A DNA stretch of 64,000 nt, from contig JANQEA010000035.1 of NCBI GenBank assembly GCA_028278555.1, positions 216,089-280,088 of the forward strand. Reading direction: 5' to 3'. Both the position numbers and the translations under genes were made by a program. The notes beneath the pieces are model-generated. The model did not search any database. It was not told the DNA's origin and saw only the letters and a list, made by a program, of their open reading frames with translations. Positions 43,750 through 52,050 of the stretch are shown piece after piece (position 1 is the first letter of the stretch; every line of letters begins with the position of its first letter). This DNA is from Candidatus Bipolaricaulota bacterium (GTDB lineage Bacteria > Bipolaricaulota > Bipolaricaulia > UBA7950 > UBA9294).

Positions 43750-44689
43750 AGCGAATCCTCGGATCGATGAACGTGTACAACACGTCAACCAACAGCGTCA
43801 CGAGAACGAAGGCGATCGCAAACACCAGTGTGGAGATTTGGATGACCGGAAGATCTCGCTTCTGGATCGCCTGGATCGTCAAGCGCCCAAGTCCCGGCCA
43901 CGAGAAGATGCTTTCCACAATGACCGCGCCGCCGAGGAGATAACCGAGCTGTAATCCCGCGGCGGTGATCACGGGAATGATGGCGTTCCGCAGCGCGTGT
44001 CGATACAGGACGATTCGCTCCTTGAGCCCCTTCGCGCGCGCGGTTCGGATGTAGTCCTGCGTCAACACCTCGAGGACCGATGCGCGGGTCAGCCGAGCAA
44101 GCAACGCCGCGAGTCCCGTGCCCATTGTCACCGACGGCAGGATCAGGTGGCTGATGAAGTCCCACAGACCGTTGCTCAGGCGTCCAACGCCCCAGATCGG
44201 GAGGATCTTCCATGCCAATCCGAATTGCAGGAGCAGCAGGAGTCCAAGCCAGAAGCTCGGCATAGAGACCCCGATCATGGATGCAGTCAGTGACACGTAG
44301 TCGGCAATCGAGTTCCGGTGTGTTGCGCTGATGATTCCTACTGGGAGAGCGATCAACAGAGCCAAGATCATGCTCGAGACCGCGAGGAGAATCGTGTTGG
44401 GTAGACGGTTGGCGATGCTTGCCGCGATGTCCGCGCGGCTGGTGATCGACACCCCTAGGTCGCCGCGAAGCAGATTGCCAAGATATCTGCCGTACTGCAC
44501 GTACCACGGTTTGTCGAGACTGTAGAACTCGGTTAGCCGTTCGGCGACCTCCGGCGTGACCTGTTCCGTCGCCAGCATGATCCGAACCGGATCCCCCGGC
44601 GTCAGATGCAAGAGTGCAAACGTGATGAACGTAATCCCTAGGAGCACCGGGATCGCGATCAGTACACGCCTCACTAGGTAAGTCAGCAT
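43742..44689 (-). CDS. Peptide ABC transporter permease, DppB type
   Basis: 315 residues from ATG 44689 (GGTGGAG upstream). Six helices with the DppB landmarks: LRRVLIAIPVLLGIT-like first helix, HLTPGDPVRIML, the coupling loop RTARAKGLKERIVLYRHALR and the C-terminal SWPGLGRLTIQAIQKRDLPV. Translocates oligopeptides or similar solutes delivered by the binding protein encoded 90 bp upstream. Overlaps dppC-like by 8 bp. Confidence 0.93.
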   Translation of the reverse strand: MLTYLVRRVLIAIPVLLGITFITFALLHLTPGDPVRIMLATEQVTPEVAERLTEFYSLDKPWYVQYGRYLGNLLRGDLGVSITSRADIAASIANRLPNTILLAVSSMILALLIALPVGIISATHRNSIADYVSLTASMIGVSMPSFWLGLLLLLQFGLAWKILPIWGVGRLSNGLWDFISHLILPSVTMGTGLAALLARLTRASVLEVLTQDYIRTARAKGLKERIVLYRHALRNAIIPVITAAGLQLGYLLGGAVIVESIFSWPGLGRLTIQAIQKRDLPVIQISTLVFAIAFVLVTLLVDVLYTFIDPRIRYD

Positions 44690-44779
44690 GGATGCTCCAC
44701 CCTTCGCTTCGCGCCGGGCTGCCGCAATCGATCCGGCCCGAGCGGCAGGGTACACCACTCGGGCCGGGCGTTTCGAGTT

Positions 44780-46345
44780 CTACTTGTCTATGTAGACGTT
44801 GTTCTCCGAGCTGACCAGCTCCAGCGTTCCCCACTCGGAAACGAAGTCCTTGACGTACGGAGCGACATACGTCGTGACGACTTCGAAGTAGAGCGGGATG
44901 ATGGCCTGGTCCTTGACGATCAGGCGCTGCGCCGCCTTCCACAAGGTCGAGCGCGCGGCGTAATTCACCGTCATGTTCGCCTCGTCGAGCAGCGCGTTCA
45001 CCGTCGGGTTGTCGTAGAAGTGCGTGTTGCTCTGCGTGATCAACGAGCCATGGAACATCGAGTACAGACCCGTCGTCCCCGCATAGCTGAAGTCGAAGAA
45101 CATCCCCGTATTGCCAGCGAGGAGGTCGTCGACCCAGACGCCCACGTCTTGCTGCAGCACCGTTGCGTCGATGCCGAGCTGCTGTAGGACCGTCGCGATG
45201 ATTGTGAAGACGCGGACCTGAGCGCCGCCGAAGCACTTCATCTCGAATGACAGCTTCTCGCCGTCCTTGTCGAGCCAGCCGTCGCCGTCGGAGTCGCTCC
45301 ACCCGGCCTGGGCGAACAGATCCAGCGCCGCAGCCTGATCGTACCCGTCGAGATCCATCAATCCTTCCGAGTCGTAGCCCATCGGGACCCACGGCGGCAC
45401 CTGTCCGTAAGCACGCTCGCCGAAGTCCTCGGGGATGACGGCCTTCCAGATCGAATCGACATCGAGGGCAAGTGAGATTGCCCGTCGGACGCGGTAGTCA
45501 TCGAACGGTGGCGTCGTAACGTTGAATCCGACACCGCGGTACGAGCCGCCGCGGCCGGAGACCGAGAAGCCCAAATCGAGGAGCCGCGGGCCTTCATCTG
45601 CTGGTCCGTAGGTGACGATGTCCACCTCGCCGGCCTCCAGTGCGATGATCGCCGCGGCCGGATCTGGAATGACGATGAACTGGACCTCGTCAAGATTGGG
45701 CGTCAGCCAGTAGTCCTCGTTCCTGGTGAGAACAGCACGCTCACCAGGGACGAACTCCTGAATCTCGAACGGCCCCGATCCGATCGGTGAGATCTTCAGA
45801 TCGTCCCCGAGGATCTCGACTGCCTCGTGCGGAATGATCATGACGCTCGCCAGGTGGTGAACGTCGAGGAGGAACGGTGCCGGTTGTGCTGTTTTGATTT
45901 CGACGGTGTAACGGTCGAGTGCAGTTGCGCTTTCGATCTCGCTGAGGACAAGATAGACGGCGACTTCCTTTGCTCGTCCGATCGAGTATACGACGTCGTC
46001 CGCCGTGACCTCGCGTGCCTGGCCTTCCGGGAAGACAGCATTCCCATCCTGGAACATCACGCCTTCTCGCAGGTGGAAGACCCAGGTGTAGTCATCGACG
46101 GCCTCCCACGAGACGGCCAACTCCGGTTTCGGTAGGAAGTCGTCCTTCCCGAGGAAGACGAGGTTGTCGCAGACGAGGCTCGCGACCGAGACATCCGGAT
46201 TTCGCCCGCCCAGATCCATTGGATCGACATTCTCGAGATCGCCCACGGCAAGCTTGAGAACCTGCTGACCCGTGACGGCGACGCCGACAAGAGCCAGGCT
46301 CAGCAACGCGACGGCGAAGAGACAGATCAATCGTTGTGCCTTCAT
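44780..46345 (-). CDS. Family 5 solute-binding protein (DppA/OppA type)
   Basis: 521 residues from ATG 46345 (AAGGAGG upstream). Signal peptide about 1-27 (LICLFAVALLSLALVGVAV) without a lipobox cysteine. Mature part has LKLAVGDLENVDPMDLG, the family signature WVFHLREGVMFQDGNAV, GSGPFEIQEFVPGERAVLTR and RRAISLALDVDSIW. The domain matches the C-terminal third of the beta-helix fusion protein at 7284. With M14 and M20 peptidases downstream, peptides or N-acyl amino acids are the likely cargo. Confidence 0.93.
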   Translation of the reverse strand: MKAQRLICLFAVALLSLALVGVAVTGQQVLKLAVGDLENVDPMDLGGRNPDVSVASLVCDNLVFLGKDDFLPKPELAVSWEAVDDYTWVFHLREGVMFQDGNAVFPEGQAREVTADDVVYSIGRAKEVAVYLVLSEIESATALDRYTVEIKTAQPAPFLLDVHHLASVMIIPHEAVEILGDDLKISPIGSGPFEIQEFVPGERAVLTRNEDYWLTPNLDEVQFIVIPDPAAAIIALEAGEVDIVTYGPADEGPRLLDLGFSVSGRGGSYRGVGFNVTTPPFDDYRVRRAISLALDVDSIWKAVIPEDFGERAYGQVPPWVPMGYDSEGLMDLDGYDQAAALDLFAQAGWSDSDGDGWLDKDGEKLSFEMKCFGGAQVRVFTIIATVLQQLGIDATVLQQDVGVWVDDLLAGNTGMFFDFSYAGTTGLYSMFHGSLITQSNTHFYDNPTVNALLDEANMTVNYAARSTLWKAAQRLIVKDQAIIPLYFEVVTTYVAPYVKDFVSEWGTLELVSSENNVYIDK

Positions 46346-46723
46346 GAACCCTCCTTGATGCGATACTTCTCTCGTATCCAATCCCTGGGTTGTTGTACCC
46401 TCAGTGTCGAGTGATCACCTCCTGCCTGCTCTTGAGAGGTCTCCCGCGCAAGTCCGCGCGCCAAAGATCTGTGGAGTGGTGGACAATCTGCGTTGCTACC
46501 GGATTCCGTGTTGTGAGGCTACAACTGTTTGTCCGTTGGCGCTGACTCTCGAAGCCGGTTGACCTTCGATGGCGCCCCCACCGACATGGACTACTCGTGC
46601 TGCGCTGGTGGAAGATGTCGCTTGGCAGGTCTATTGGTAGGGCCATTTCGTCATCGATCCTATCTCAGCCAGTAGATACCGTCAACTTGCGGCAGGAAAC
46701 GTTGGTGCATGAGGGCGAAAACG
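46346..46723 (-). other. Long 5' leader region of the Dpp operon
   Basis: A 378-bp stretch without a gene between gntR and the binding protein. A promoter at its far end would give a leader of about 300 nt. Two short inverted repeats, GTTGT-6-ACAAC (46510-46525) and GGGT-6-ACCC (46387-46400), could be regulator sites. No riboswitch class is recognised. Confidence 0.45.
46657..46685 (-). promoter_or_regulatory. Promoter of the Dpp-peptidase operon
   Basis: TTGACG (46680-46685), 17 bp, TAGGAT (46657-46662) on the minus strand, predicted start near 46650. Confidence 0.6.
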
Positions 46724-47518
46724 CTACGCCGAGTCGGCTTTGCCGTGTTTGCCAAGATACTTCTCTGCAAGGTGTCTACGCAAGATGGCGTAGTACTGTC
46801 GAACTGCCTCTTCGCCAGCGTCTCGATCCCTCAATCGCACGGCGAGGAGCATGGAGTTGTGGGCTTCCTCCGAAGCGGTGGGATTCCTGTGCAATGCTTC
46901 CGCAGCAAGGGCACGGACGTCTCCTTTCTCCGTGAGTCGGTGCAGCGCCGCTTGCAGGGCTCGAAGCGGTCCGTTCCCGGTTGCTTGTGCCAAAGCCTGC
47001 CGAAACACCCAGTTCAGATTCAGCAGGTTGTCGCCGTTTGGTGTCCGCGTCTCGGCGGCGATCTTGCGGCGAATATCGTCAAGGGCTTCGTGGTCCTTTG
47101 AGGTTGCTCGGTCTGCCGCAAGTCCGATCACAACAGTCTCCAATTCGCAGTTCGCTTCCCACATCTCGATCGCGTCGAAGCCAATGTCGACGGTCGTCAG
47201 GGCACGGTCGAAGTCCGTTTCGGCGGAAGGAGTTCGCACGACAAACGTGCCGGCTCCGACTCTCGCCTCAACGATCCCACTGAGTTCCAACGCGCTGAGC
47301 GCCTCTCGCACCGAATTGCGACTGACCCGCATTTGCTCGGCCAGCGCGCGCTCCGGTGGGAGGCGATCGCCTGGTGCGTAGATCTTCGCGTCGATGGCCG
47401 CAAGGATGTGGTTGGCCACCTGTGCACTGAGGCGTTTCCTCTCTGCAGTTCGCCCTCTTTCTGGCATCTGCTGCTCAGGCCCCGCTTCTGTGCCACCGGA
47501 CTTGTCGCCGGTTCTCAT
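46724..47518 (-). CDS. GntR-family regulator, FadR subfamily (FCD domain)
   Basis: 264 residues from ATG 47518 (GGGGAG upstream). Winged helix-turn-helix with QVANHILAAIDAKIYAPGDR, then LPPERALAEQMRVSRNSVRE and the wing GIVEARVGAGTFVV. The C-terminal half is helical, typical of FCD ligand domains, with FD..ALTTVDIGFDAIEMWEAN and the last helix HLAEKYLGKHG. It lies between the Dpp operon and a divergent M20 amidohydrolase and probably controls both. The ligand may be an amino acid or peptide-derived acid. Confidence 0.9.
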   Translation of the reverse strand: MRTGDKSGGTEAGPEQQMPERGRTAERKRLSAQVANHILAAIDAKIYAPGDRLPPERALAEQMRVSRNSVREALSALELSGIVEARVGAGTFVVRTPSAETDFDRALTTVDIGFDAIEMWEANCELETVVIGLAADRATSKDHEALDDIRRKIAAETRTPNGDNLLNLNWVFRQALAQATGNGPLRALQAALHRLTEKGDVRALAAEALHRNPTASEEAHNSMLLAVRLRDRDAGEEAVRQYYAILRRHLAEKYLGKHGKADSA

Positions 47519-47594
47519 CGCTTCGCTCCCCTCTTGACGACGCCGTCGAGCTTTCTTCTCCGATCGCTGCTCGCACCAGTCGATTGGCCCAACC

Positions 47595-47623
47595 ATTGTA
47601 GGGAGGCCGTCCAGTCGACTCAA
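47595..47623 (-). promoter_or_regulatory. Promoter of the gntR-type regulator
   Basis: TTGAGT (47618-47623), 17 bp, TACAAT (47595-47600) on the minus strand. The leader would be about 70 nt. Confidence 0.55.
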
Positions 47624-47720
47624 TGACCCCTTACCCATGCAGGCACTGCAAGCTGCTACCGGGGTGTCGTATACTGCGTCCGCTGCGGGATGATGAGACG
47701 AGCGGTGATCGGAGGCGGGT

Positions 47721-48881
47721 GTGGTGCAGGCTGAGCGGCGGAGGGAGATCAAGGCGTTCGCGGTAGACCAGGCAAGCACCCTTCTTGGTGAAGCCGCCGC
47801 TCTCAGTGCATGGCTTCATGCGAACCCGGAACCATCATTCGAGGAGCGCGAGGCGGTTGCTCGCTTGGTTGAACTCCTGGAGAGAGAGGGTTTCGAGATT
47901 GAACGCGACCTTGCTGGATTGGGAACCGCTTTCAGAGCCTCGTTCTCGGCACAGGATGCACGGCCCCACGTCGCCTACCTCGCGGAGTACGATGCTCTTC
48001 CAGAGTTGGGTCACGCGTGCGGCCACAATCTGATCGCGGCGACCAGCTGGGCCGCCGCGGTCTCGGTTCGCAGAGCCATCGAGGCTCATCATCTATCAGG
48101 CACCGTCTCCGTCATCGGAACGCCGGGGCAGGAGCTGTACTCCGGGAAGGCGACGATGGTTGCTGGCGGCTGCTTCGATCATGTGGACGTTGCGATGATG
48201 GTCCATCCGAGCGATCGGAACATCCTCGATCCGACGTCGATGGCCCTTGATGAGTTCGAGGCTACGTTTCGTGGAGTCTCGGCCCACGCGGCGGAGGCAC
48301 CGCACGAGGGGAAGAACGCGCTGAATGCTGTCCTCGTGATGTTCCGAGCCGTCGATGCGCTCCGCCAGCATGTGCCGGCAGACGTCCGGATACATGGGAT
48401 CATCACGGAAGGTGGCCAAGTCGCCGGGACGGTTCCGGATCTCGCGAAAGCGCGCTTCGCCTGTCGCGCAAAGCGTCGCGCTACGCTGGATGGAGTGACC
48501 GAACGTGTCCGCCGCTGCGCGGAGGGCGCGGCGATTGCCACGGACACGAAGCTCGATATTCGCATGTACGAGCCACGTGTGGACGACATTGCCCATGATC
48601 CGGATCTCGCCGCGCTGTTTCGAGCCAACTGGGAGATGTATGTCGAAGAGATCACGCGTGGAAGGGACTGCGAAGCGTTCGGAGCGCTCGACACCGGCAA
48701 CGTGAGCCAAGTTGTACCGACGATCCAACCAATGGTGGCGGCAGTGCCCGACGGGGTCAAACACCACACACGGGAGTTTGCTGACGCGATGACGGGTGAG
48801 CTAGCCAAGGAAGCGCTTTCGATCGCTTCCCGCACGCTTGCCATGACGGGGATCGATGTGTTGTGCAGCGTGCTGGAGTAG
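47721..48881 (+). CDS. M20D amidohydrolase (AbgB/aminobenzoyl-glutamate hydrolase-like)
   Basis: 386 residues with a GTG start (47721 or 47724; GGAGG upstream). Key residues: HVAYLAEYDALPELGHACGH with the Cys/His metal pair, GTPGQELYSGK (Glu-Leu in the place of the usual Glu-Glu), HPSDRN, RGVSAHAAEAPHEGKNALNA in the lid and DTGNVSQVVPTIQP near the end. This set matches the AbgB / PM20D2 branch, which cleaves amide-linked glutamate or lysine dipeptide conjugates. Divergent from gntR and likely part of the same peptide-use module. Confidence 0.88.
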   Translation: MVQAERRREIKAFAVDQASTLLGEAAALSAWLHANPEPSFEEREAVARLVELLEREGFEIERDLAGLGTAFRASFSAQDARPHVAYLAEYDALPELGHACGHNLIAATSWAAAVSVRRAIEAHHLSGTVSVIGTPGQELYSGKATMVAGGCFDHVDVAMMVHPSDRNILDPTSMALDEFEATFRGVSAHAAEAPHEGKNALNAVLVMFRAVDALRQHVPADVRIHGIITEGGQVAGTVPDLAKARFACRAKRRATLDGVTERVRRCAEGAAIATDTKLDIRMYEPRVDDIAHDPDLAALFRANWEMYVEEITRGRDCEAFGALDTGNVSQVVPTIQPMVAAVPDGVKHHTREFADAMTGELAKEALSIASRTLAMTGIDVLCSVLE

Positions 48882-48935
48882 CCGGAAGGAAAAAACGCCA
48901 ATCGCCTGGGTGCGTCAGCCGGCTCGGTTGGGATG

Positions 48936-49169
48936 TCAAACGTACAGTGACAGTCCCATCAGCAGATGGAGCGTCGCGGCGAGGAGCCCGGCGTACGCGG
49001 TCCAACGATGGAGCTGGAACGCCCGACGGGCGAATCCCTTGAATCGACGCCTGAGGATCATCAGCAACGCAGCGACGAGGAAGAGTGCGTAGGTGATGAA
49101 TCCGACGACGGCGATCATCGGCAGCGGTCCAACGTAGATTCCGTAGGCGAAGTCGCTGAGGAGTCTCAT
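48936..49169 (-). CDS. 77-residue membrane protein with a ferric-reductase-like His pair
   Basis: Two membrane helices (about 12-38 and 53-76) joined by a basic loop RRRFKGFARR. The second helix has His53 and His67 (HRWTAYAGLLAATLHLL), 14 residues apart with HR at the start, the spacing used for two stacked haems in NOX and ferric-reductase helices. A dimer could form a four-helix bundle binding two haems; this is inference. ATG 49169 has GGGAGG four bases upstream. It follows the DOMON gene by 9 bp, so the pair is one unit. Confidence 0.75.
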   Translation of the reverse strand: MRLLSDFAYGIYVGPLPMIAVVGFITYALFLVAALLMILRRRFKGFARRAFQLHRWTAYAGLLAATLHLLMGLSLYV

Positions 49170-49178
49170 TCCGCCTCC

Positions 49179-50054
49179 CTATCCGTCGAGCGTGATCGAC
49201 GTTGCCGATCGCTCGGTGTGCCGTGCCGTCAGCCGGTCGTTCGACGCGTGGTAGGCGAGGATGATCGTGATACGGCTTCCCGCCACCAGCGTCTTGTCCT
49301 GGCTGTCGCCTGAGTCGAGCGGAATCGCGAACTCGAGAATCGTCTCTCCGTTTGATTCGCTTCCGGCCGCCTGAATGATGTGGTCGACAGTGTCCTTTCG
49401 GTGTGATGTCGGCGCGTTCCCGTAGTGATCCTCGATGACCAGCTGATCACCCGAAACGGCGCCGATGATGATGTCCGCTCCCTGCATCTGACGCTCCGGC
49501 TCGAATCCGATCGACAGCCAACCCGTCCCCGGCGCGACGAGGCCGACGTAGAGGATCGATCCGTCGTTCTGCCAAGAGACGGACATCCCGGTTGCCGAGT
49601 CGGTCATCGAGTTCCGATACTCCGACTCTCCAATCGTCCCGTCGATCTGAGGCGGCCATTCGATGTCGGAGAAGTCGACGTTGTGGATGAACGTGAGCGT
49701 CGCGTCTCCTTGGACGTCCGGGAACTCGACCCGCCACGCATGGTCGGCCGGCGGGGCATCATAGAGCCCGTTCCCGTTCGCATCGGCGTAGAAGTCGATT
49801 CGATACGACGCCCCGATCACGAGATCGGGGACCTCGAAGTCGAACGAAGCGCCTTCGATTTCCGAGATCGCATAGCGGGCGATCTCGCGACCCGTGTCGA
49901 TCTCGACGACACGCAGCTCGAACAGCTGGCCGACGTGAGGGCCCATCTCGCGGAACTCCAACGTCAGCGTTGCTTGCCCGAATGCGGCGATCGAAAGGAC
50001 GAGCAGGAAGGTCGCCGCGATCGCCCCCGCCCCGAGTCTTCTCATTCGGTTCAT
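49179..50054 (-). CDS. Exported DOMON-domain protein, probable haem b binder
   Basis: 291 residues. Signal peptide about 1-27 (ending AAFGQA). Residues about 28-130 form an Ig-like domain (YRIDFYADANGNGLYDAPP). From about 140 on lies a DOMON domain: IDGTIGESEYRNSM, ILYVGLVAPGTGWLSIGFEP, Met in ERQMQGADIIIG and His in TARHTERS near the end, the Met and His positions that bind haem b in cellobiose dehydrogenase-type DOMON proteins. ATG 50054 follows GGGAGGAGAG. With the 77-residue partner it may carry electrons across the membrane. Confidence 0.82.
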   Translation of the reverse strand: MNRMRRLGAGAIAATFLLVLSIAAFGQATLTLEFREMGPHVGQLFELRVVEIDTGREIARYAISEIEGASFDFEVPDLVIGASYRIDFYADANGNGLYDAPPADHAWRVEFPDVQGDATLTFIHNVDFSDIEWPPQIDGTIGESEYRNSMTDSATGMSVSWQNDGSILYVGLVAPGTGWLSIGFEPERQMQGADIIIGAVSGDQLVIEDHYGNAPTSHRKDTVDHIIQAAGSESNGETILEFAIPLDSGDSQDKTLVAGSRITIILAYHASNDRLTARHTERSATSITLDG

Positions 50055-50180
50055 TCTCTCCTCCCTCGAATTGTGAACTGATCGATCGTTGAACTACGAT
50101 CGAGCCTAGAGACGGATCGTGAAGCCGGCAAACGGAACCGGTGAAGAACTCGTGAGGGCCGATCGAAGGAAGGGATATCG

Positions 50181-50972
50181 ATGGATCTCGGATTGCGCGA
50201 GAAGGTCGCGATCGTCGGCGGAGCGAGCCGTGGCCTCGGTCGGGCGTGCGCGGAGCGGCTCGCGCGCGAGGGGGCGCATCTGGTGATCGTTGCCCGCGGC
50301 GAGGATGAACTCGCGTGCGCGGCGACGGCGATTGCGGCGGAGACCGGGACCGAAGTTATGCCTGTCGCGATCGATCAGAGCCGCCCGGAGGGCATTCAGA
50401 CGATCGTCGAGCGAGCGATGGAGCGGTTCGGCCGGATCGACATCCTGGTGAACAACACCGGCGGGCCGCCTCCCGGGCGCTTCGACGATCACGATGATGC
50501 AGCCTGGCAGGCGGCGTTCGAGGGGACGCTGATGTCGGTCGTCCGTCTCTGCCGCGCGGCCGTCCCGATCATGCGAACGCAGGGATGGGGACGGATCGTC
50601 AACGACACGTCGTTCACGGTGAAGGAACCGGCCGACCGCCTGATCCTCTCGAACGTCTTCCGGGTCGGGGTCGTCGCCCTATCGAAGACGCTCGCTCGAG
50701 AGGTCGCTGCGGACGGGATCACGGTCAACTGCGTCTGTCCGGGCGCGTTCGATACCGACCGGCTCCGGGCGATCTTCCGTGAGCAGGCCGCAGCGAGCGG
50801 ACAGGACATCGAGGACGTCCGACGTGAGTGGAAGGAACGGATCCCGATCGGGCGCCTCCAGCGACCGGAGGAACTCGCCGATCTGGTCGCCTTCCTCGTT
50901 TCCGATCGCGCGGCAGCGATCACCGGTGCGTGTCTCCCGGTCGACGGAGGGCTGACGCGGGGTCTCTTCTAG
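50181..50972 (+). CDS. SDR-family protein with altered active site
   Basis: 263 residues with a Rossmann fold: GGASRGLGRACAERLARE (cofactor loop), DILVNNTGGPPPG, SKTLAREVAADGITVN and CPGAFDTDR, and the C-terminal ITGACLPVDGGLTRG. The catalytic YxxxK is replaced: counting back from SKTLA, the Tyr and Lys places hold Ser and Arg in LILSNVFRVG. A subgroup of SDRs with SNxxR exists, so activity, if any, must differ from normal ketoreductases. ATG 50181 follows GAAGGAAGGG. It converges with the nitroreductase, overlapping by 4 bp. Confidence 0.85.
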   Translation: MDLGLREKVAIVGGASRGLGRACAERLAREGAHLVIVARGEDELACAATAIAAETGTEVMPVAIDQSRPEGIQTIVERAMERFGRIDILVNNTGGPPPGRFDDHDDAAWQAAFEGTLMSVVRLCRAAVPIMRTQGWGRIVNDTSFTVKEPADRLILSNVFRVGVVALSKTLAREVAADGITVNCVCPGAFDTDRLRAIFREQAAASGQDIEDVRREWKERIPIGRLQRPEELADLVAFLVSDRAAAITGACLPVDGGLTRGLF

Positions 50973-51556
50973 TCTGCGTCTCCTTGAGGTGTGCCGTTGT
51001 CGAAGGCGAATCGATTCCAGGAGACGACGGCTTCGAGGGGCTTCCGATCGCGCGGGCCGAACTCGGTTGTGCGGTGTTTCTCCGATAGCCCTTCGGCGTC
51101 CCCCGGACGCCCGACGACGACCAGCGTGATCAGGGTGTAGTCCTCCGGGATGCCGAGGATCTCCTTGACCGCAAGCGGCTTGTAGCCGGCGATCGGATGC
51201 GCGATCAGCCCCATCGACGTCGCCTGAATCATCAGGCTCCCGATCGCCATGCCGCAGCCGAAGAGGAAGTAGTCTCGGTTGTCGGAGAGCGTGCAGTCGA
51301 GATCCCTCCGTGACGCCACGGCGACGATCAGCGGGGACGGGCCGGTCCAGTAGTTGGCGCCGGGCATCGCCTCCTTGATCGCGGCGAGCGTCTCGGGGTC
51401 ATCGACCGGGATCAGCCTCCACGGCTGCGAGTTGAAGCAGGAAGGCGCGAGATGCGCCGCGCGGAGGAGCGTCTCGGCCGTGTTGCGGTCGATCGGCTCA
51501 TCGGAGAGCGCTCGCCGCGCGCGTCGATCCTCGATCGCCTTCAAGATCTCGGACAC
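50969..51556 (-). CDS. Nitroreductase-family flavoprotein
   Basis: 195 residues from a GTG at 51556 (GGAGG six bases upstream). FMN site: IEDRRARRALSDEPID near the start (RRxxR), LLRAAHLAPSCFNSQPWRLI and the C-terminal VVVGRPGD. The central helix FGCGMAIGSLMIQATSMGL matches the dimer core. Family members reduce nitro compounds, quinones or flavin. It is the last minus-strand gene before the oxidative-stress run, but a repeat-containing gap of 270 bp separates it from desulforedoxin. Confidence 0.87.
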   Translation of the reverse strand: MSEILKAIEDRRARRALSDEPIDRNTAETLLRAAHLAPSCFNSQPWRLIPVDDPETLAAIKEAMPGANYWTGPSPLIVAVASRRDLDCTLSDNRDYFLFGCGMAIGSLMIQATSMGLIAHPIAGYKPLAVKEILGIPEDYTLITLVVVGRPGDAEGLSEKHRTTEFGPRDRKPLEAVVSWNRFAFDNGTPQGDAD

Positions 51557-51591
51557 TTCACACCTCCACAAGCATCAAGGCGAAGGCATTG

Positions 51592-51610
51592 AACGCAGAG
51601 GACACAGAGA
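51592..51610 (+). repeat. Left arm of a 19-bp inverted repeat
   Basis: AACGCAGAGGACACAGAGA; its inverted partner at 51795-51813 differs at one base. Similar CGCAGAGG strings recur just after it (CCGCAGAGG, 51615-51623). The 184 bp between the arms hold no recognisable gene. The layout is that of a small palindromic, non-coding element. Confidence 0.6.
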
Positions 51611-51794
51611 GTGACCGCAGAGGTTGCGGAGGAACGTAGAGGCAAGAACCAAACTACGAATCCCAGAGGTCCTCTCCCGTGGTCAAGCCGCTGGTTCCCT
51701 TGGGACGTTCTCCACCTAGTCTCTCGATGCGGGTTCCGCTACAAGGGACGCCGATGCGAGAAGAGACACGACCGAACCAGAGTTTCCTCATTGT

Positions 51795-51813
51795 TCTCTG
51801 CGTCCTCTGCGTT
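51795..51813 (-). repeat. Right arm of the 19-bp inverted repeat
   Basis: Reads AACGCAGAGGACGCAGAGA on the minus strand. It ends 13 bp before the stop of the desulforedoxin gene. Confidence 0.6.
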
Positions 51814-51826
51814 TCCGCTTTCCGCA

Positions 51827-51943
51827 CTACTCCTTGACGTGCATTGGAACGTCGCAGCAGACGAGCGTGCCGACGCCCGACGTGACGACCTTCACTTCCT
51901 GTCCGCACAGATCGCAGACGTAGATCTTCCCTTCTTCCGCCAT
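51827..51943 (-). CDS. Desulforedoxin
   Basis: A 38-residue rubredoxin-like iron protein: YVCDLCGQEVKVV and GTLVCCDVPM provide CxxC and the adjacent CC pair that hold one Fe(Cys)4, exactly the layout of Desulfovibrio desulforedoxin. It equals the N-terminal domain of desulfoferrodoxin as a separate gene. ATG 51943 has AAGGAGG five bases upstream. It follows superoxide reductase and is the likely electron donor or partner for it. Confidence 0.93.
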   Translation of the reverse strand: MAEEGKIYVCDLCGQEVKVVTSGVGTLVCCDVPMHVKE

Positions 51944-51991
51944 CTCAGCCTCCTTGCGCTTGTCGGACCGGATTTCGGGTGCTCATCGTGC

Positions 51992-52050
51992 GTGAGAAGG
52001 GGTCGCAAGGCGGCCCCTTCTCACCCGTCCCTGACGCTACAGCGTCAGGG
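51992..52050 (-). other. Two stem-loops at the superoxide reductase / desulforedoxin junction
   Basis: First, a 10-bp stem (52029-52050, CCCTGACGCT and its complement, 2-nt loop) encloses the stop codon of the superoxide reductase gene. Second, an 11-bp stem (51992-52024, GTGAGAAGGGG and its complement, 11-nt loop). No U tract follows, so partial termination, RNA processing or mRNA stabilisation is more likely than full stop. Confidence 0.65.
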
